Assembly: GCA_034003145.1 (NCBI GenBank)
Contig: JAVEZE010000086.1
Location: 1 to 11,882 of the forward strand
Direction: 5' to 3'
Length of the DNA: 11,882 nucleotides
DNA from: JACKPD01 sp034003145
Lineage (GTDB): Bacteria; Spirochaetota; Spirochaetia; CADAEX01
Below, piece after piece: positions 1-8,780 of this stretch (position 1 is the stretch's first letter; each line of letters begins with the position of its first letter). The position numbers and the translations under genes are program-made. The notes beneath the pieces are model-generated. The model was not told where the DNA came from. It did no database searches and was given only the letters and a program-made list of their open reading frames with translations.

Positions 1-1351
1 ATTTTTTAAAAAACAAAAGCGTATTATAGAAAAAAATAATTAAAAATCCGGTTTTCAGCCCCGCAATTATAAGATCTATTCTGGTTTCTGTTTTTTTAAC
101 GCAAAAAACACCGCTTATCCCATTAAGAAGAGCAAAAAATATTGCATAGGGTGAAAAATTGCCTGCAACCAGTACAATAAAACTCATTACAACCGCGAAA
201 TTTATCGCTGCTGCCTGTGAGATAACAAGTGACAGTACCATGGTAAAAAGCGGCATTGGAATTAAAAGAGCAATATTAAACCAGTCAGGAAGAATAAAAA
301 ATTTAAGGACAACAAGGGTATAAACAAAAAACAGCTCCGCGAGAACCAAAAGAAGCATTACATCTCCAGGCTCATTTTTCCGTATAACCCCTTTTTGGGT
401 AAAAAGGATTAGAGAGAGAAAATATATAGAAATCATATATAAAAGTATTGCTGTAATCTTTCTGTAGTTTGTATTTGTAACAGTGCTGCCCATGGTTTTG
501 ATTATTTCCATATCACTGTCTGTTATGATAAAGCCCTTTTCTACAATAACATCCCCTTTTTTGATACTGCTTAAAACCGGAGTTGTGTTTAAAAGCACTC
601 TTTCCCTTTTTCTCTGTGTTTCCTCAAAATCATAGAAACAGTTTTCACTTGAAAAGGCAAATACAATATCTTTTATAAGTCTTTCTTCTTTATCAGAGGA
701 ACTGTTTAGAATTGACGATGTCAATTCTTTTATTTTACCCCTGGTAAGCGCATCTGAAAACCTGATATCCTCTTTTTCTCTTTGTCCTTCTGTCCATCTC
801 CAAATTTCAAAAAATTCATCTTTCTGATAAGCGCCGCCGTCTCCGTTATCAGAAACAATAATGCCCCTGTTCATGACTGTATTCAAAGTTGAGCGGGCTA
901 TCTCAAGAATTGATATGGCTGAAGGTTTTTCATAAAGGTGAAGTAAAATAGTTTTATTAAAATCAGGAAGACGCGATATATAATCAGAAAAAGTTTTCTC
1001 AAGATCCTGCGGATCTTTTTTTGCGTCAAGAAAATCTTTGAATCTTGAAGAAAAAGCATCAAAACTGGCCAATGTTTCATCTGTAATTTCTTTGTACACC
1101 TTAAAAACCGGTGTTATTTTTCTTTCAAGCTCATAATCGCGTTTTGATGTGCTCTTTTTATCAACATATTCGAAATCATATTCTGCCGTGATAGTTCTTT
1201 CAGCGACTTTGCCAGCCTCATAATCCTTTATCTCTCTCTGATAAAAGTAGGTATCAACCTTTAGAAAAAGGAAAAGGAGTATGGAATTTATAAGTAAAGT
1301 TGAAATCAGAAGAATGATGTTAAGATCAATCTTTTTGTAAAGCCTTAGCAT
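1..1351 (-). CDS. pgpH: PgpH/YqfF-type 7TM-HD cyclic-di-AMP phosphodiesterase, N-terminal part (runs off left edge)
   Basis: I translated this frame by hand: it is open from an ATG at 1351 to the window edge, giving 450 residues with no stop. Residues about 11-31 form one membrane anchor. Residues about 32-290 match the extracytoplasmic 7TMR-HDED domain, with DYEAGKVAERTI early, a GIIVSD segment midway, and TPVLSSIKKGDVIVEKGF just before the membrane. From about 298 to the edge come some six hydrophobic segments. The cytoplasmic HD phosphodiesterase domain that would hydrolyse c-di-AMP lies outside the window, so catalysis is inferred from the family, not seen. The gene starts 28 bases after phoH; phoH followed by this family, often then ybeY, is a widespread bacterial order. 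The ribosome site is weak (AAAG shortly before the ATG), and no other standard start lies in frame between the phoH stop and this ATG. Confidence 0.88.
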   Translation of the reverse strand, partial: MLRLYKKIDLNIILLISTLLINSILLFLFLKVDTYFYQREIKDYEAGKVAERTITAEYDFEYVDKKSTSKRDYELERKITPVFKVYKEITDETLASFDAFSSRFKDFLDAKKDPQDLEKTFSDYISRLPDFNKTILLHLYEKPSAISILEIARSTLNTVMNRGIIVSDNGDGGAYQKDEFFEIWRWTEGQREKEDIRFSDALTRGKIKELTSSILNSSSDKEERLIKDIVFAFSSENCFYDFEETQRKRERVLLNTTPVLSSIKKGDVIVEKGFIITDSDMEIIKTMGSTVTNTNYRKITAILLYMISIYFLSLILFTQKGVIRKNEPGDVMLLLVLAELFFVYTLVVLKFFILPDWFNIALLIPMPLFTMVLSLVISQAAAINFAVVMSFIVLVAGNFSPYAIFFALLNGISGVFCVKKTETRIDLIIAGLKTGFLIIFFYNTLLFFKK

Positions 1352-1379
1352 CTGAATCTTTAATTTTTTATTATTTGTC

Positions 1380-2348
1380 TTATTTTTCTTTTTCATATGC
1401 ATCGATAATTTTTTTGATTAGAGGATTCCTCATTACATCTTCTGATGAAAAAAAAGAAAAACCAATTTCATCTATATGCCCAAGCATATTGACAGCATGA
1501 ATAAGGCCTGACTGTTTTTTGTTAGGAAGATCAATCTGTGTGATATCTCCTGTTATAATTGCTCTTGAATCATCAGCAATCCTGGTAAGAAACATTTTCA
1601 TCTGCTCTTTTGTCGTATTCTGTGCCTCATCAAGTATGATAAACGAGTCTGAAAGGCTCCGCCCCCTCATATATGCAAGAGGTGCAATTTCTATCGTCCT
1701 TGTTTCCTCAAGCCTTGCAATCATTTCAAACGGGATAAGGGATTCCATCGCGTCATACAAAGGCCTTAAATAAGGATTGATTTTCTGCGCAAGGTCTCCT
1801 GGCAGAAAGCCGAGACTTTCACCTGCTTCAACTACAGGGCGGGTAAGGATAAGTTTTCTCTTTTTTTTCTGTAATATTTCACTTAAGGCTCTTGCCACTG
1901 CAAGATATGTTTTGCCTGTTCCCGCAGGCCCGACAGCAAAAACAATATCATTTTGTCTTATTTTTTTTAAAAGAGATATCTGATTGTAACTTCTTGGATA
2001 AACCCTTTTACTGCTTCCCGGTATTATAAGCTCAAGATCTTCAATTTCATTTTTTAGATTTTCCCTGAATCCGTTTATCTGCTGGTAACAGATGCTTGAA
2101 TAAACACCTTTAATAAGATCCGGGCCTGGAATGCATCCTCTTTCTGTGTATTCCTGCAGTTTTTCAATTATTTTATTAAACTGCTGCTGTTTTTCATTAT
2201 TTTCAGAGGAAAAATATATTTCATTGCCTATTGTATATACATGGGAGCCAAGCAAGTCTTCAATAAGCCGGAGATTGGAATCGTTTGATCCGCAAAGGTC
2301 CGAAAGGTTTTTTTGGTTATCAAGTACAACAGAATATTTATCTTTCAA
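1380..2348 (-). CDS. phoH: PhoH-family P-loop ATPase
   Basis: This is a 322-residue cytoplasmic ATPase of the PhoH/YbeZ family, linked in other bacteria to RNA and ribosome metabolism, often beside YbeY. The first 110 residues are the small KH-like N-terminal region. The ATPase core follows, with Walker A GPAGTGKT at 140-147, LTRPVVEAGESLGFLPGD at 168-185, Walker B IILDEAQN at 237-244 and the GDITQIDLP motif at 267-275. The C-terminal motif reads DVMRNPLI (304-311), where the family usually has DVVRHPLV. The start is TTG: an in-frame stop lies just upstream, AAGGGA sits 5 bases before it, and no usable ATG precedes the conserved core. Length is normal for the family. It lies 68 bases after the lptD-like gene and 28 before pgpH, so the two downstream genes probably form a unit. 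Confidence 0.95.
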   Translation of the reverse strand: MKDKYSVVLDNQKNLSDLCGSNDSNLRLIEDLLGSHVYTIGNEIYFSSENNEKQQQFNKIIEKLQEYTERGCIPGPDLIKGVYSSICYQQINGFRENLKNEIEDLELIIPGSSKRVYPRSYNQISLLKKIRQNDIVFAVGPAGTGKTYLAVARALSEILQKKKRKLILTRPVVEAGESLGFLPGDLAQKINPYLRPLYDAMESLIPFEMIARLEETRTIEIAPLAYMRGRSLSDSFIILDEAQNTTKEQMKMFLTRIADDSRAIITGDITQIDLPNKKQSGLIHAVNMLGHIDEIGFSFFSSEDVMRNPLIKKIIDAYEKEK

Positions 2349-2353
2349 ATTTA

Positions 2354-2359
2354 TCCCTT
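2354..2359 (-). promoter_or_regulatory. Ribosome binding site fixing the TTG start of phoH
   Basis: The minus strand reads AAGGGA, five bases before the TTG at 2348. It is the only good purine-rich site near the 5' end of the phoH frame, and it directly follows an in-frame stop, so it supports the TTG start. Confidence 0.6.
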
Positions 2360-2366
2360 AAAATTG

Positions 2367-2396
2367 ATTCTATAAAGCATTTTCTCATAAAGTCAA
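2367..2396 (-). promoter_or_regulatory. Candidate sigma70-type promoter for phoH-pgpH
   Basis: In the gap between the lptD-like gene and phoH the minus strand carries TTGACT (2396-2391), then 18 bases, then TAGAAT (2372-2367). Each hexamer matches five of six consensus bases. Transcription would begin near 2360, leaving a leader of about 12 bases that just includes the phoH ribosome site. The DNA is AT-rich, so chance matches are common. A second reading (TTGACT, 16 bases, TATAGA) overlaps it and is slightly weaker. No terminator hairpin with a T run was seen between the lptD stop and this site. Confidence 0.35.
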
Positions 2397-2416
2397 GCAT
2401 CATTCCACATTATATA

Positions 2417-5400
2417 TTATAATGACAACTCATTGTTGTTAATTTTAATTTCTGTTTTTATTTCTTTTATCGGGTTCCACTGCATCATTATAGTCATTTT
2501 TGAATCCCATCTCCATTCCGGCACACCGCTTGAAGGCTGATAAAGATTAGGCGCGCCGCTGTACTGGAGAGTCAGATCCCAGTCTCCAAGATGATGAACC
2601 GCCTTAACATCAACCTCTTTAAGCTTGAAAAAAGACTCATAGCGCTGCTCCCCTCCGTCAAAAAAATTAAATGATTTTACAAGATCAGAAAATGGATTGA
2701 CTGTCTCTTCACCAAGCTGCTTTGCATAGGAAGGGATATATCGGTATGTGCTGTTGTTTTCAGACTTAGAATTAAAACTGAGATCCAGGAATTCATGAAC
2801 TTTCATGTCAAAACCGAAGTTGAAAACCAGTGAATTTTCTGTAAATTCCTGCAGATCCATTACCCAGCTTGTCAATATTTTTGTTTTATACCTGACCCTG
2901 TTTTTCCAGACCGGCATAAAATATCTGGTAAAATCAATTGTGGCGGAAAATTCCGAAGGGACAAATTCCTGGTTCTCACCTTCAATCCAGCCGAATCCCT
3001 GCTGATACTCCATGGGGTATTTTCTTTCTGCCTTGTATTTTGTCTCAAAAAACCACAGATTAAGCTGCGAAGATAATTCAAGAGGGGAGCTTTCAGGATA
3101 TCCATACTTATAACTCTGTCTGAAAAAAACTTCATCATAAAAAAAACTTATTCTGCCTATAGATTCCCAGCTGTCCCATTCATCGTTCTCACCGTCATAA
3201 ATTGTTATCTGTTCAATATAAGTATTGTTGTCATAAGATAATTTCTCTTTCCAGGTGAAATCGCCGTATTCCCAGTTATCCTCGGATTTCTCATATGCCT
3301 TAAAATTCAATGTAGATGTAAGGGGGCCGGTTCTTATTAAATCTTCATTCTCAATTTCCTGCAGAAGCGGAGGAAGTACTGTTATAATTCTAAAATGCTG
3401 AATCTGGTTCCAGTTAGCAAGGTATTTAAGGTTAAAATCTGCCTTATGTTCTGTAAAATATTCCTTGTCAAACTGAAAAAACGAATCCTTATAAACAGGG
3501 TTATCTGAATTATCAAGATAATCAAATTCCTTTTTTGCGATAATGGTATTAATCCTGTATGAAGCAAATGACTGGTTATACATGTCGTATTTCAATAAGG
3601 GATAAACTGTAAATAACGATTTATTCTCAATTTTAAGATATGATGCTTTATAATCCTGCAGCAGATAGCTGTCCCACACAGCATCTTCAATACTGCCGGA
3701 TCTGTTGTAGTGTATTCTGTAATCCTCAGTTAAAACTATGTTGTTGGTAAAACTGCTGAAATCCTCATATAAATCAGCGTCATATGTGACATTTGCGTTG
3801 CCGTATAACCTCATTGCTGTATATGCCTGCTCGAAAGTCACCTCTTTTGGAGTTTCCCATTCAGAATAATCCATTGTTTCTGTTACAGATATACTTGGAG
3901 AAATTGAGTATGACATTCCATGCTGGAAAAACTTTCTCTTTTTGTAAAGCTTGACTGCCTCATCTTTCATTTTCTCATATTCAAGTATTCTTGGCATCGC
4001 ATCATAATTATATTCCACTGCAACAGCAGCAGGTGAATCTGACACATTTTCCAGCCATGGTTTAAGAAGTTCTGCCCCGCCTGGATCATCCGGTTTTTCA
4101 AAATCTTTATTTTTATAAAATGAATCATAGCTTGCGGAAAAAATATCTCCCTTGATTGTAAATGAAATATCGGGGAATTTGTAATATTCAGGATAATAGA
4201 AATACTGCTCCGGGAAAAAATAATCTGTCCTGGCAAAAAAAGGGATATATCCATCAAGTCCTGGATCAATACCGGAAAAACCGGTATCAGGCTGTTTTTT
4301 GTTTTTCCAGTTGAGTGAAAAATCAATTTTGGAAAAATTAATATCAGTTATAAGTCCGCCAAAGTAATCATCTGAAATATTCCAGGATCCGTGAAAATAC
4401 CACCACAGCCGGTCAAGAATGCCTGTATCAATATCAGTATCAGGTTCTTCATCCTCTTCAAGCCCCAGAACTTTGCTCCAGTCTGTTTTTTCTGCCCTTT
4501 CGTTAAAATCACGGAGGAAATAGGGATCAGAGTATAGATCAAGATAAAGTGAATACTGAAAATCCCTGTACTTGTTCTTCATGTCAAGCTTTGCCCCGAA
4601 ACGGAATGGAATATCATATTTGAGGAAATTTGCATCATTCCATGAGCTTTTAAACTCGCCATCTTCATTTTCGTAATATGGGGAATATTTATTTCCAGGA
4701 CTGATATATATATTTCTGCTCCGCCCAAGACCTGCGTAAAAATCGGAAATATCGGTTTTGCCTTCAATTCCGGCGAAAAAGCCAAGCCTTGAATATGCGT
4801 CAAACATCAATTTTACATAATTTTCATCTTCAGACACCACTTCTTTTTTCTCTGTTTTCTTAAGAAAAATACCGTTAAGCTCTGTTTCATATTTTGCGTC
4901 TTCTTCTGTAAGAGCAAGAAAAGAAAGGTTTTGATTTGTATCAGGCTCTCCAAGCAGATAGGTTGTTGTCTGAAGAAAAAAACCATGTGGAATTTTCATC
5001 CCGAAAGCAGGATTAAAAACAAGTTTGTCTCCGGGATGGAAAAAAAACGGAAAATAAAAAACCGGCACATGGCCTACATATAAAACTGCGTTCTTGACTC
5101 CCCACTCTCCGGGAGCGAGAACCCAAATCCGCTTTGCTTTTATATTATAATACGGATCATCAGGTTTACTTGATGTTATTTCTGCCTTATCAAGTATTAT
5201 AAGATCATTTTCCGATCTGTAAATCCTTTTGCCTGAATATCGAAATGTAAGATCCTTGCCGTCCTGCTCTTTCTTTTTTTCGGAAGTACCTTCAATAAAA
5301 ATACCTTCCCAGTTTGTAATATTGAATGAGAGTTTTTCTCCGCGGAAAATTTCGCTCCCTTCTTTACCGCTTCTGGTATAATTAACATTGCCGAATGCTG

Positions 5401-5926
5401 TAATTAGATTGTTTTCCTGATTAAGGATAATCCTGTCAGTTTTAATTACATGGGTTGTCTCCTTTTTTTTATCCTCCATCGTCACAACTACATTACCGCT
5501 GATTTTTATATAATTTTCATCTATTTTTTCAATATTGAAATATTCTGTCCTTTCCGCTGATTCAATCATCAGTGTATTTTTCTCTTCCTGCCCTTCCTCA
5601 AGCGCTTTCTCTTCCTGCTCATAATAACTATAAAGCCTCTTCTGAAGATCTTTTTTCCCCCCTTTTTCGTCTAGGCCAAGATATCTGCACCAGGCGGCAA
5701 GTTCATAAAAATCAGCAGTAGATATGTCTGTACTCAGTGTTTTCTGAAAAAGTGTTTTTTCTGTATCAGGATCAGACACCTGATCGGCAGTGAGTGTCTC
5801 ATTCAGGATTAACTCGTTATCAGTCTGAGTATCATTCTGGGAATAGGCAGGAAAAACTGTAAATATAAAAAGGAGGAAAAAAAGGTTTGTGGAAATACTT
5901 TTTTTACATATTTCCATCAAAGTCAT
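2417..5926 (-). CDS. lptD: LptD/OstA-like outer-membrane beta-barrel protein, very long form
   Basis: The product is 1169 residues, against roughly 780 in E. coli LptD, which inserts LPS into the outer membrane with LptE. Residues about 1-29 are a signal peptide (hydrophobic FFLLFIFTVF, then AYSQ). Residues 69-102 form a SAP-like helix-extension-helix motif followed by a charged coil. Residues about 130-250 look like the OstA/LptA beta-jellyroll. Residues 265-326 hold the family hallmark, including AVLYVGHVPVFYFPFF and a GFFLQ segment. The remainder is rich in aromatic and alternating residues, as expected for the barrel. The mature protein has one cysteine (C80), so the paired disulphides of E. 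coli LptD cannot form. The ATG overlaps the uvrA stop (ATGA) and has AAGGA 6 bases upstream. Whether the substrate is LPS or another lipid cannot be read from the sequence; many treponemes lack LPS. Confidence 0.85.
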   Translation of the reverse strand: MTLMEICKKSISTNLFFLLFIFTVFPAYSQNDTQTDNELILNETLTADQVSDPDTEKTLFQKTLSTDISTADFYELAAWCRYLGLDEKGGKKDLQKRLYSYYEQEEKALEEGQEEKNTLMIESAERTEYFNIEKIDENYIKISGNVVVTMEDKKKETTHVIKTDRIILNQENNLITAFGNVNYTRSGKEGSEIFRGEKLSFNITNWEGIFIEGTSEKKKEQDGKDLTFRYSGKRIYRSENDLIILDKAEITSSKPDDPYYNIKAKRIWVLAPGEWGVKNAVLYVGHVPVFYFPFFFHPGDKLVFNPAFGMKIPHGFFLQTTTYLLGEPDTNQNLSFLALTEEDAKYETELNGIFLKKTEKKEVVSEDENYVKLMFDAYSRLGFFAGIEGKTDISDFYAGLGRSRNIYISPGNKYSPYYENEDGEFKSSWNDANFLKYDIPFRFGAKLDMKNKYRDFQYSLYLDLYSDPYFLRDFNERAEKTDWSKVLGLEEDEEPDTDIDTGILDRLWWYFHGSWNISDDYFGGLITDINFSKIDFSLNWKNKKQPDTGFSGIDPGLDGYIPFFARTDYFFPEQYFYYPEYYKFPDISFTIKGDIFSASYDSFYKNKDFEKPDDPGGAELLKPWLENVSDSPAAVAVEYNYDAMPRILEYEKMKDEAVKLYKKRKFFQHGMSYSISPSISVTETMDYSEWETPKEVTFEQAYTAMRLYGNANVTYDADLYEDFSSFTNNIVLTEDYRIHYNRSGSIEDAVWDSYLLQDYKASYLKIENKSLFTVYPLLKYDMYNQSFASYRINTIIAKKEFDYLDNSDNPVYKDSFFQFDKEYFTEHKADFNLKYLANWNQIQHFRIITVLPPLLQEIENEDLIRTGPLTSTLNFKAYEKSEDNWEYGDFTWKEKLSYDNNTYIEQITIYDGENDEWDSWESIGRISFFYDEVFFRQSYKYGYPESSPLELSSQLNLWFFETKYKAERKYPMEYQQGFGWIEGENQEFVPSEFSATIDFTRYFMPVWKNRVRYKTKILTSWVMDLQEFTENSLVFNFGFDMKVHEFLDLSFNSKSENNSTYRYIPSYAKQLGEETVNPFSDLVKSFNFFDGGEQRYESFFKLKEVDVKAVHHLGDWDLTLQYSGAPNLYQPSSGVPEWRWDSKMTIMMQWNPIKEIKTEIKINNNELSL

Positions 5927-8733
5927 AAATAATCCTTCAGATATTTTCCTGTGTATGATTTTTTATTCTTTATAATTTCTTCAGGGCTTCCGGAGAACAG
6001 AACCTCACCTCCACGGCTGCCCCCTTCAGGACCGAGATCTATTATGTAATCGGCAGTCTTTATTATATCCATGTTGTGCTCAATAATAATAACAGTATTA
6101 CCCTTATCACATATCGCATCAAGAACATTTATTAGCTGCCTTACATCTCTGAAATGGAGTCCTGTTGTCGGCTCATCAAGAATGTAGAGCGTATTTCCTG
6201 TATTTGTCTTTGAGAGTTCACTTGAAAGCTTTACCCGCTGAGCCTCACCGCCAGAGAGGGTTAACGCAGATTGTCCAAGTTTTATATATCCAAGGCCTAC
6301 TTCATTCAGCGCTAAAAGTTTCCTTTTTATTGAGGGTATAGGGTTGAAAAAATCAAGCGCATCCTCAACTGTCATATCAAGGATGTCGTGGATATTTTTT
6401 CCCTTATATCTGATTTCGAGGGTATCCCGGTTAAATCTTTTCCCTTTGCATACATCGCATGTTATATAGACATCAGGGAGAAAGTGCATTTCAATCTTTA
6501 TTGTTCCGGCACCTTCACAGTTTTCGCACCTGCCTCCCTTTACATTGAATGAAAACCTTCCAGGCTTGTAGCCTCTTGCCCTTGATTCAGGAATATTTGA
6601 AAAAAGATCCCTGACAGGCGTAAAAACTCCCACATAGGTGGCTGGATTTGATCTTGGAGTGCGCCCTATGGGACTCTGGTCAATACTGATAATCTTGTCG
6701 ATATGTTCAGTACCGCTCAGCATCCTGAAAACACCTGTTTCCCGTGAAGTCCTGTTTATGATATTTGCAACAGCAGGGTAAAGTATATCATTGACAAGGG
6801 TTGATTTGCCTGAACCTGATACCCCAGTTACAGCAATCATTTTGCCGAGAGGGAATTCAACATCTATATTCTTAAGGTTGTGCTGAGAAGCTCCTTCGAG
6901 TTTCAATATTTTACCATTACCGGGACGGCGCTGATCCCTTATTTCAATTTTATCGATACCGGAGAGAAACCTTCCTGTAAGACTGCTGCTGTCTTTCAGT
7001 ATTTTATCAGGGCTTCCCTCTGCGATAAGGCGGCCTCCATGAACCCCTGCAGCCGGCCCCAGTTCAATAATATGATCAGCCGATCTTATTGTCTGCTCAT
7101 CGTGTTCAACTACAATAAGGGTATTTCCAAGGTCTCTCAGATGCTTCAATGTGCTTATAAGACGATGATTATCCCGTTGATGAAGCCCGATCGTGGGCTC
7201 ATCAAGGATGTAAAGAACACCGACAAGGGATGAGCCTATCTGTGTCGCAAGCCGTATCCTCTGTGCTTCGCCGCCGGACAATGTCGCAGCTTTTCTCTCA
7301 AGAGTAAGATAATCAAGACCCACACTTATCAAAAAATCAAGCCTTGCCCTGATCTCTTTAAGGATCTGCCGGGAAATCTTTTTTTCTGTTTCAGTAATAT
7401 CAATAACATTAAAAAGATCAAAAAGCGCACCCACAGATGTCGCTGTCATCTCAAAAATATTTTTCTCAAAAACAGTTACAGCAAGACTTTCGCTTCTAAG
7501 TCTCCTTCCTTTGCATGTTTCACATTCTTTCTGTCTCATGAAACTTTCTAGCCACTCTTTGATTCCATGTGACATTGATTCCCTGTGCCTCCGTTTAAGG
7601 TCGGCAATTAACCCTTTGAATTCCGCATTATATTCATAAAAACGGTTTTTTCCGGTATTTGTATATTTGACATCAATCTTTTCATCTGAACCGTGGAAAA
7701 GAACCTCAAGAATTTTTTTATCAAGTTTATCAACAGGGGTATCAAGTGAAAAATGGAATTTCTCCGCTATTGCGTCAAACCAGCTTCTGTGCCAGTTTGA
7801 CCCTGGTTTATAGGGAAGGAATGCCCCTTCATTGAAAGAAAGGCTTCTGTCAGGCACTATAAGATCCGGATCGAATTCCATGGTAATGCCAAGCCCTGAA
7901 CAGGCAGGGCATGCCCCGTTCGGGTTGTTGAACGAAAACATGGAAGGCTGGAGCTCCGGAATGCTGATGCTGCAGTCAGGACAGGAGTTTTTCATGGAAA
8001 AAAAATGTTCACTATCATCTGCCATGTCAAGGACAAGCACCATCCCGTCCCCTATTTCAATTGCAGTTTCAAGCGATTCACTTATCCTTTTCCTTGATTC
8101 AACTGTAATAATTATCCTGTCAATTACGATTTCTATAGTATGTTTTTTGTTTTTTTCCAGTTTTTTGACTTCATCTAAATTTATTATCTCACCGTCAATT
8201 CTGGCGCGGGCAAAACCTGATTTGACCGCATCTGCAATAATTTTTTCATGCTCACCTTTTTTATTTTTGATCAGAGGCGCCATTATAATTATTCTTGAAT
8301 TTTCAGGAAGGCTCATAACTGCGTCAAATATCTGATCTTTTGACTGTTCCTGAATTTCCCTGCCGCACGAAGGGCAATGGGGCTTTCCTATCCTCGCGTA
8401 AAGAAGACGGAGATAATCATAGATTTCTGTCACTGTACCGACTGTTGATCTGGGGTTTCTGTGGGTGGTTTTCTGTTCAATTGAAATTGCTGGTGACAGC
8501 CCTTCTATATAGTCGACATCAGGTTTATCCATTCTCCCCAGGAACTGCCTTGCATAGGAAGAAAGAGATTCCACATATCGTCGCTGTCCTTCCGCATAAA
8601 TGGTATCAAATGCAAGGGACGACTTCCCTGAACCGCTCAAGCCTGATATTACAACCAGCTTGTCTCTTGGTATCTCAATGTCCAGATTTTTCAGATTGTG
8701 CTCGCGTGCGCCTTTAATTATTATTTTATCCAT
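5923..8733 (-). CDS. uvrA: Excinuclease ABC subunit A (UvrA)
   Basis: UvrA is the DNA-damage recognition ATPase of nucleotide excision repair; it acts as a dimer and loads UvrB. From the ATG at 8733 it has 936 residues, a full-length member. The first nucleotide-binding domain opens with GLSGSGKSS (about 31-39); its signature LSGGEAQRIRLATQ is followed by YILDEPTIGLHQRD. The second has GVSGSGKST, LSGGEAQRVKLSSE and YILDEPTTGLHFRD. CxxC pairs in the first half (CPDC, CPAC) and second half (CENC, CDVC) match the family's zinc modules. The frame stays open upstream to a TTG at 8784 that overlaps the previous stop, adding 17 residues. I chose the ATG because MDKIIIKGAREHNLKN is the usual family N-terminus and the TTG has no clear ribosome site. 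Even the ATG has only a weak GGA 10 bases upstream. No LexA-type operator was recognised. Confidence 0.97.
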   Translation of the reverse strand: MDKIIIKGAREHNLKNLDIEIPRDKLVVISGLSGSGKSSLAFDTIYAEGQRRYVESLSSYARQFLGRMDKPDVDYIEGLSPAISIEQKTTHRNPRSTVGTVTEIYDYLRLLYARIGKPHCPSCGREIQEQSKDQIFDAVMSLPENSRIIIMAPLIKNKKGEHEKIIADAVKSGFARARIDGEIINLDEVKKLEKNKKHTIEIVIDRIIITVESRKRISESLETAIEIGDGMVLVLDMADDSEHFFSMKNSCPDCSISIPELQPSMFSFNNPNGACPACSGLGITMEFDPDLIVPDRSLSFNEGAFLPYKPGSNWHRSWFDAIAEKFHFSLDTPVDKLDKKILEVLFHGSDEKIDVKYTNTGKNRFYEYNAEFKGLIADLKRRHRESMSHGIKEWLESFMRQKECETCKGRRLRSESLAVTVFEKNIFEMTATSVGALFDLFNVIDITETEKKISRQILKEIRARLDFLISVGLDYLTLERKAATLSGGEAQRIRLATQIGSSLVGVLYILDEPTIGLHQRDNHRLISTLKHLRDLGNTLIVVEHDEQTIRSADHIIELGPAAGVHGGRLIAEGSPDKILKDSSSLTGRFLSGIDKIEIRDQRRPGNGKILKLEGASQHNLKNIDVEFPLGKMIAVTGVSGSGKSTLVNDILYPAVANIINRTSRETGVFRMLSGTEHIDKIISIDQSPIGRTPRSNPATYVGVFTPVRDLFSNIPESRARGYKPGRFSFNVKGGRCENCEGAGTIKIEMHFLPDVYITCDVCKGKRFNRDTLEIRYKGKNIHDILDMTVEDALDFFNPIPSIKRKLLALNEVGLGYIKLGQSALTLSGGEAQRVKLSSELSKTNTGNTLYILDEPTTGLHFRDVRQLINVLDAICDKGNTVIIIEHNMDIIKTADYIIDLGPEGGSRGGEVLFSGSPEEIIKNKKSYTGKYLKDYL
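5933..5937 (-). promoter_or_regulatory. Ribosome binding site of the lptD-like gene, inside the 3' end of uvrA
   Basis: The minus strand reads AAGGA six bases before the ATG at 5926. The site lies inside the last codons of uvrA, and together with the ATGA overlap it supports both this start and translational coupling. Confidence 0.65.
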
Positions 8734-8780
8734 TATTGTTTTTTCCGATTTTTTTGTTTTATAATCTGTTAATCTTTCAA

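Noticed and set aside
898..1080. Minus-strand 60-residue frame inside the left-hand gene
   Set aside because: It is out of frame with the pgpH reading, which is continuous and carries the family motifs; the short frame is a shadow.
1519..1983. Plus-strand open frames opposite phoH (also opposite uvrA, ispG and the lptD-like gene)
   Set aside because: They lie wholly inside strongly supported minus-strand genes, encode no recognisable motifs, and behave as antisense shadows of AT-rich coding DNA.
2424..2440. Small inverted repeat (ACAAC/GTTGT) at the end of the lptD-like gene, as a terminator
   Set aside because: The stem is only five pairs, lies inside coding sequence, has no GC-rich stem and is not followed by a T run on the transcript.
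8734..8780. SOS/LexA operator or dedicated promoter before uvrA
   Set aside because: No convincing palindromic operator is present; TTGATT and TATAAA are spaced only 15 bases apart in AT-rich DNA, which is too weak to call.
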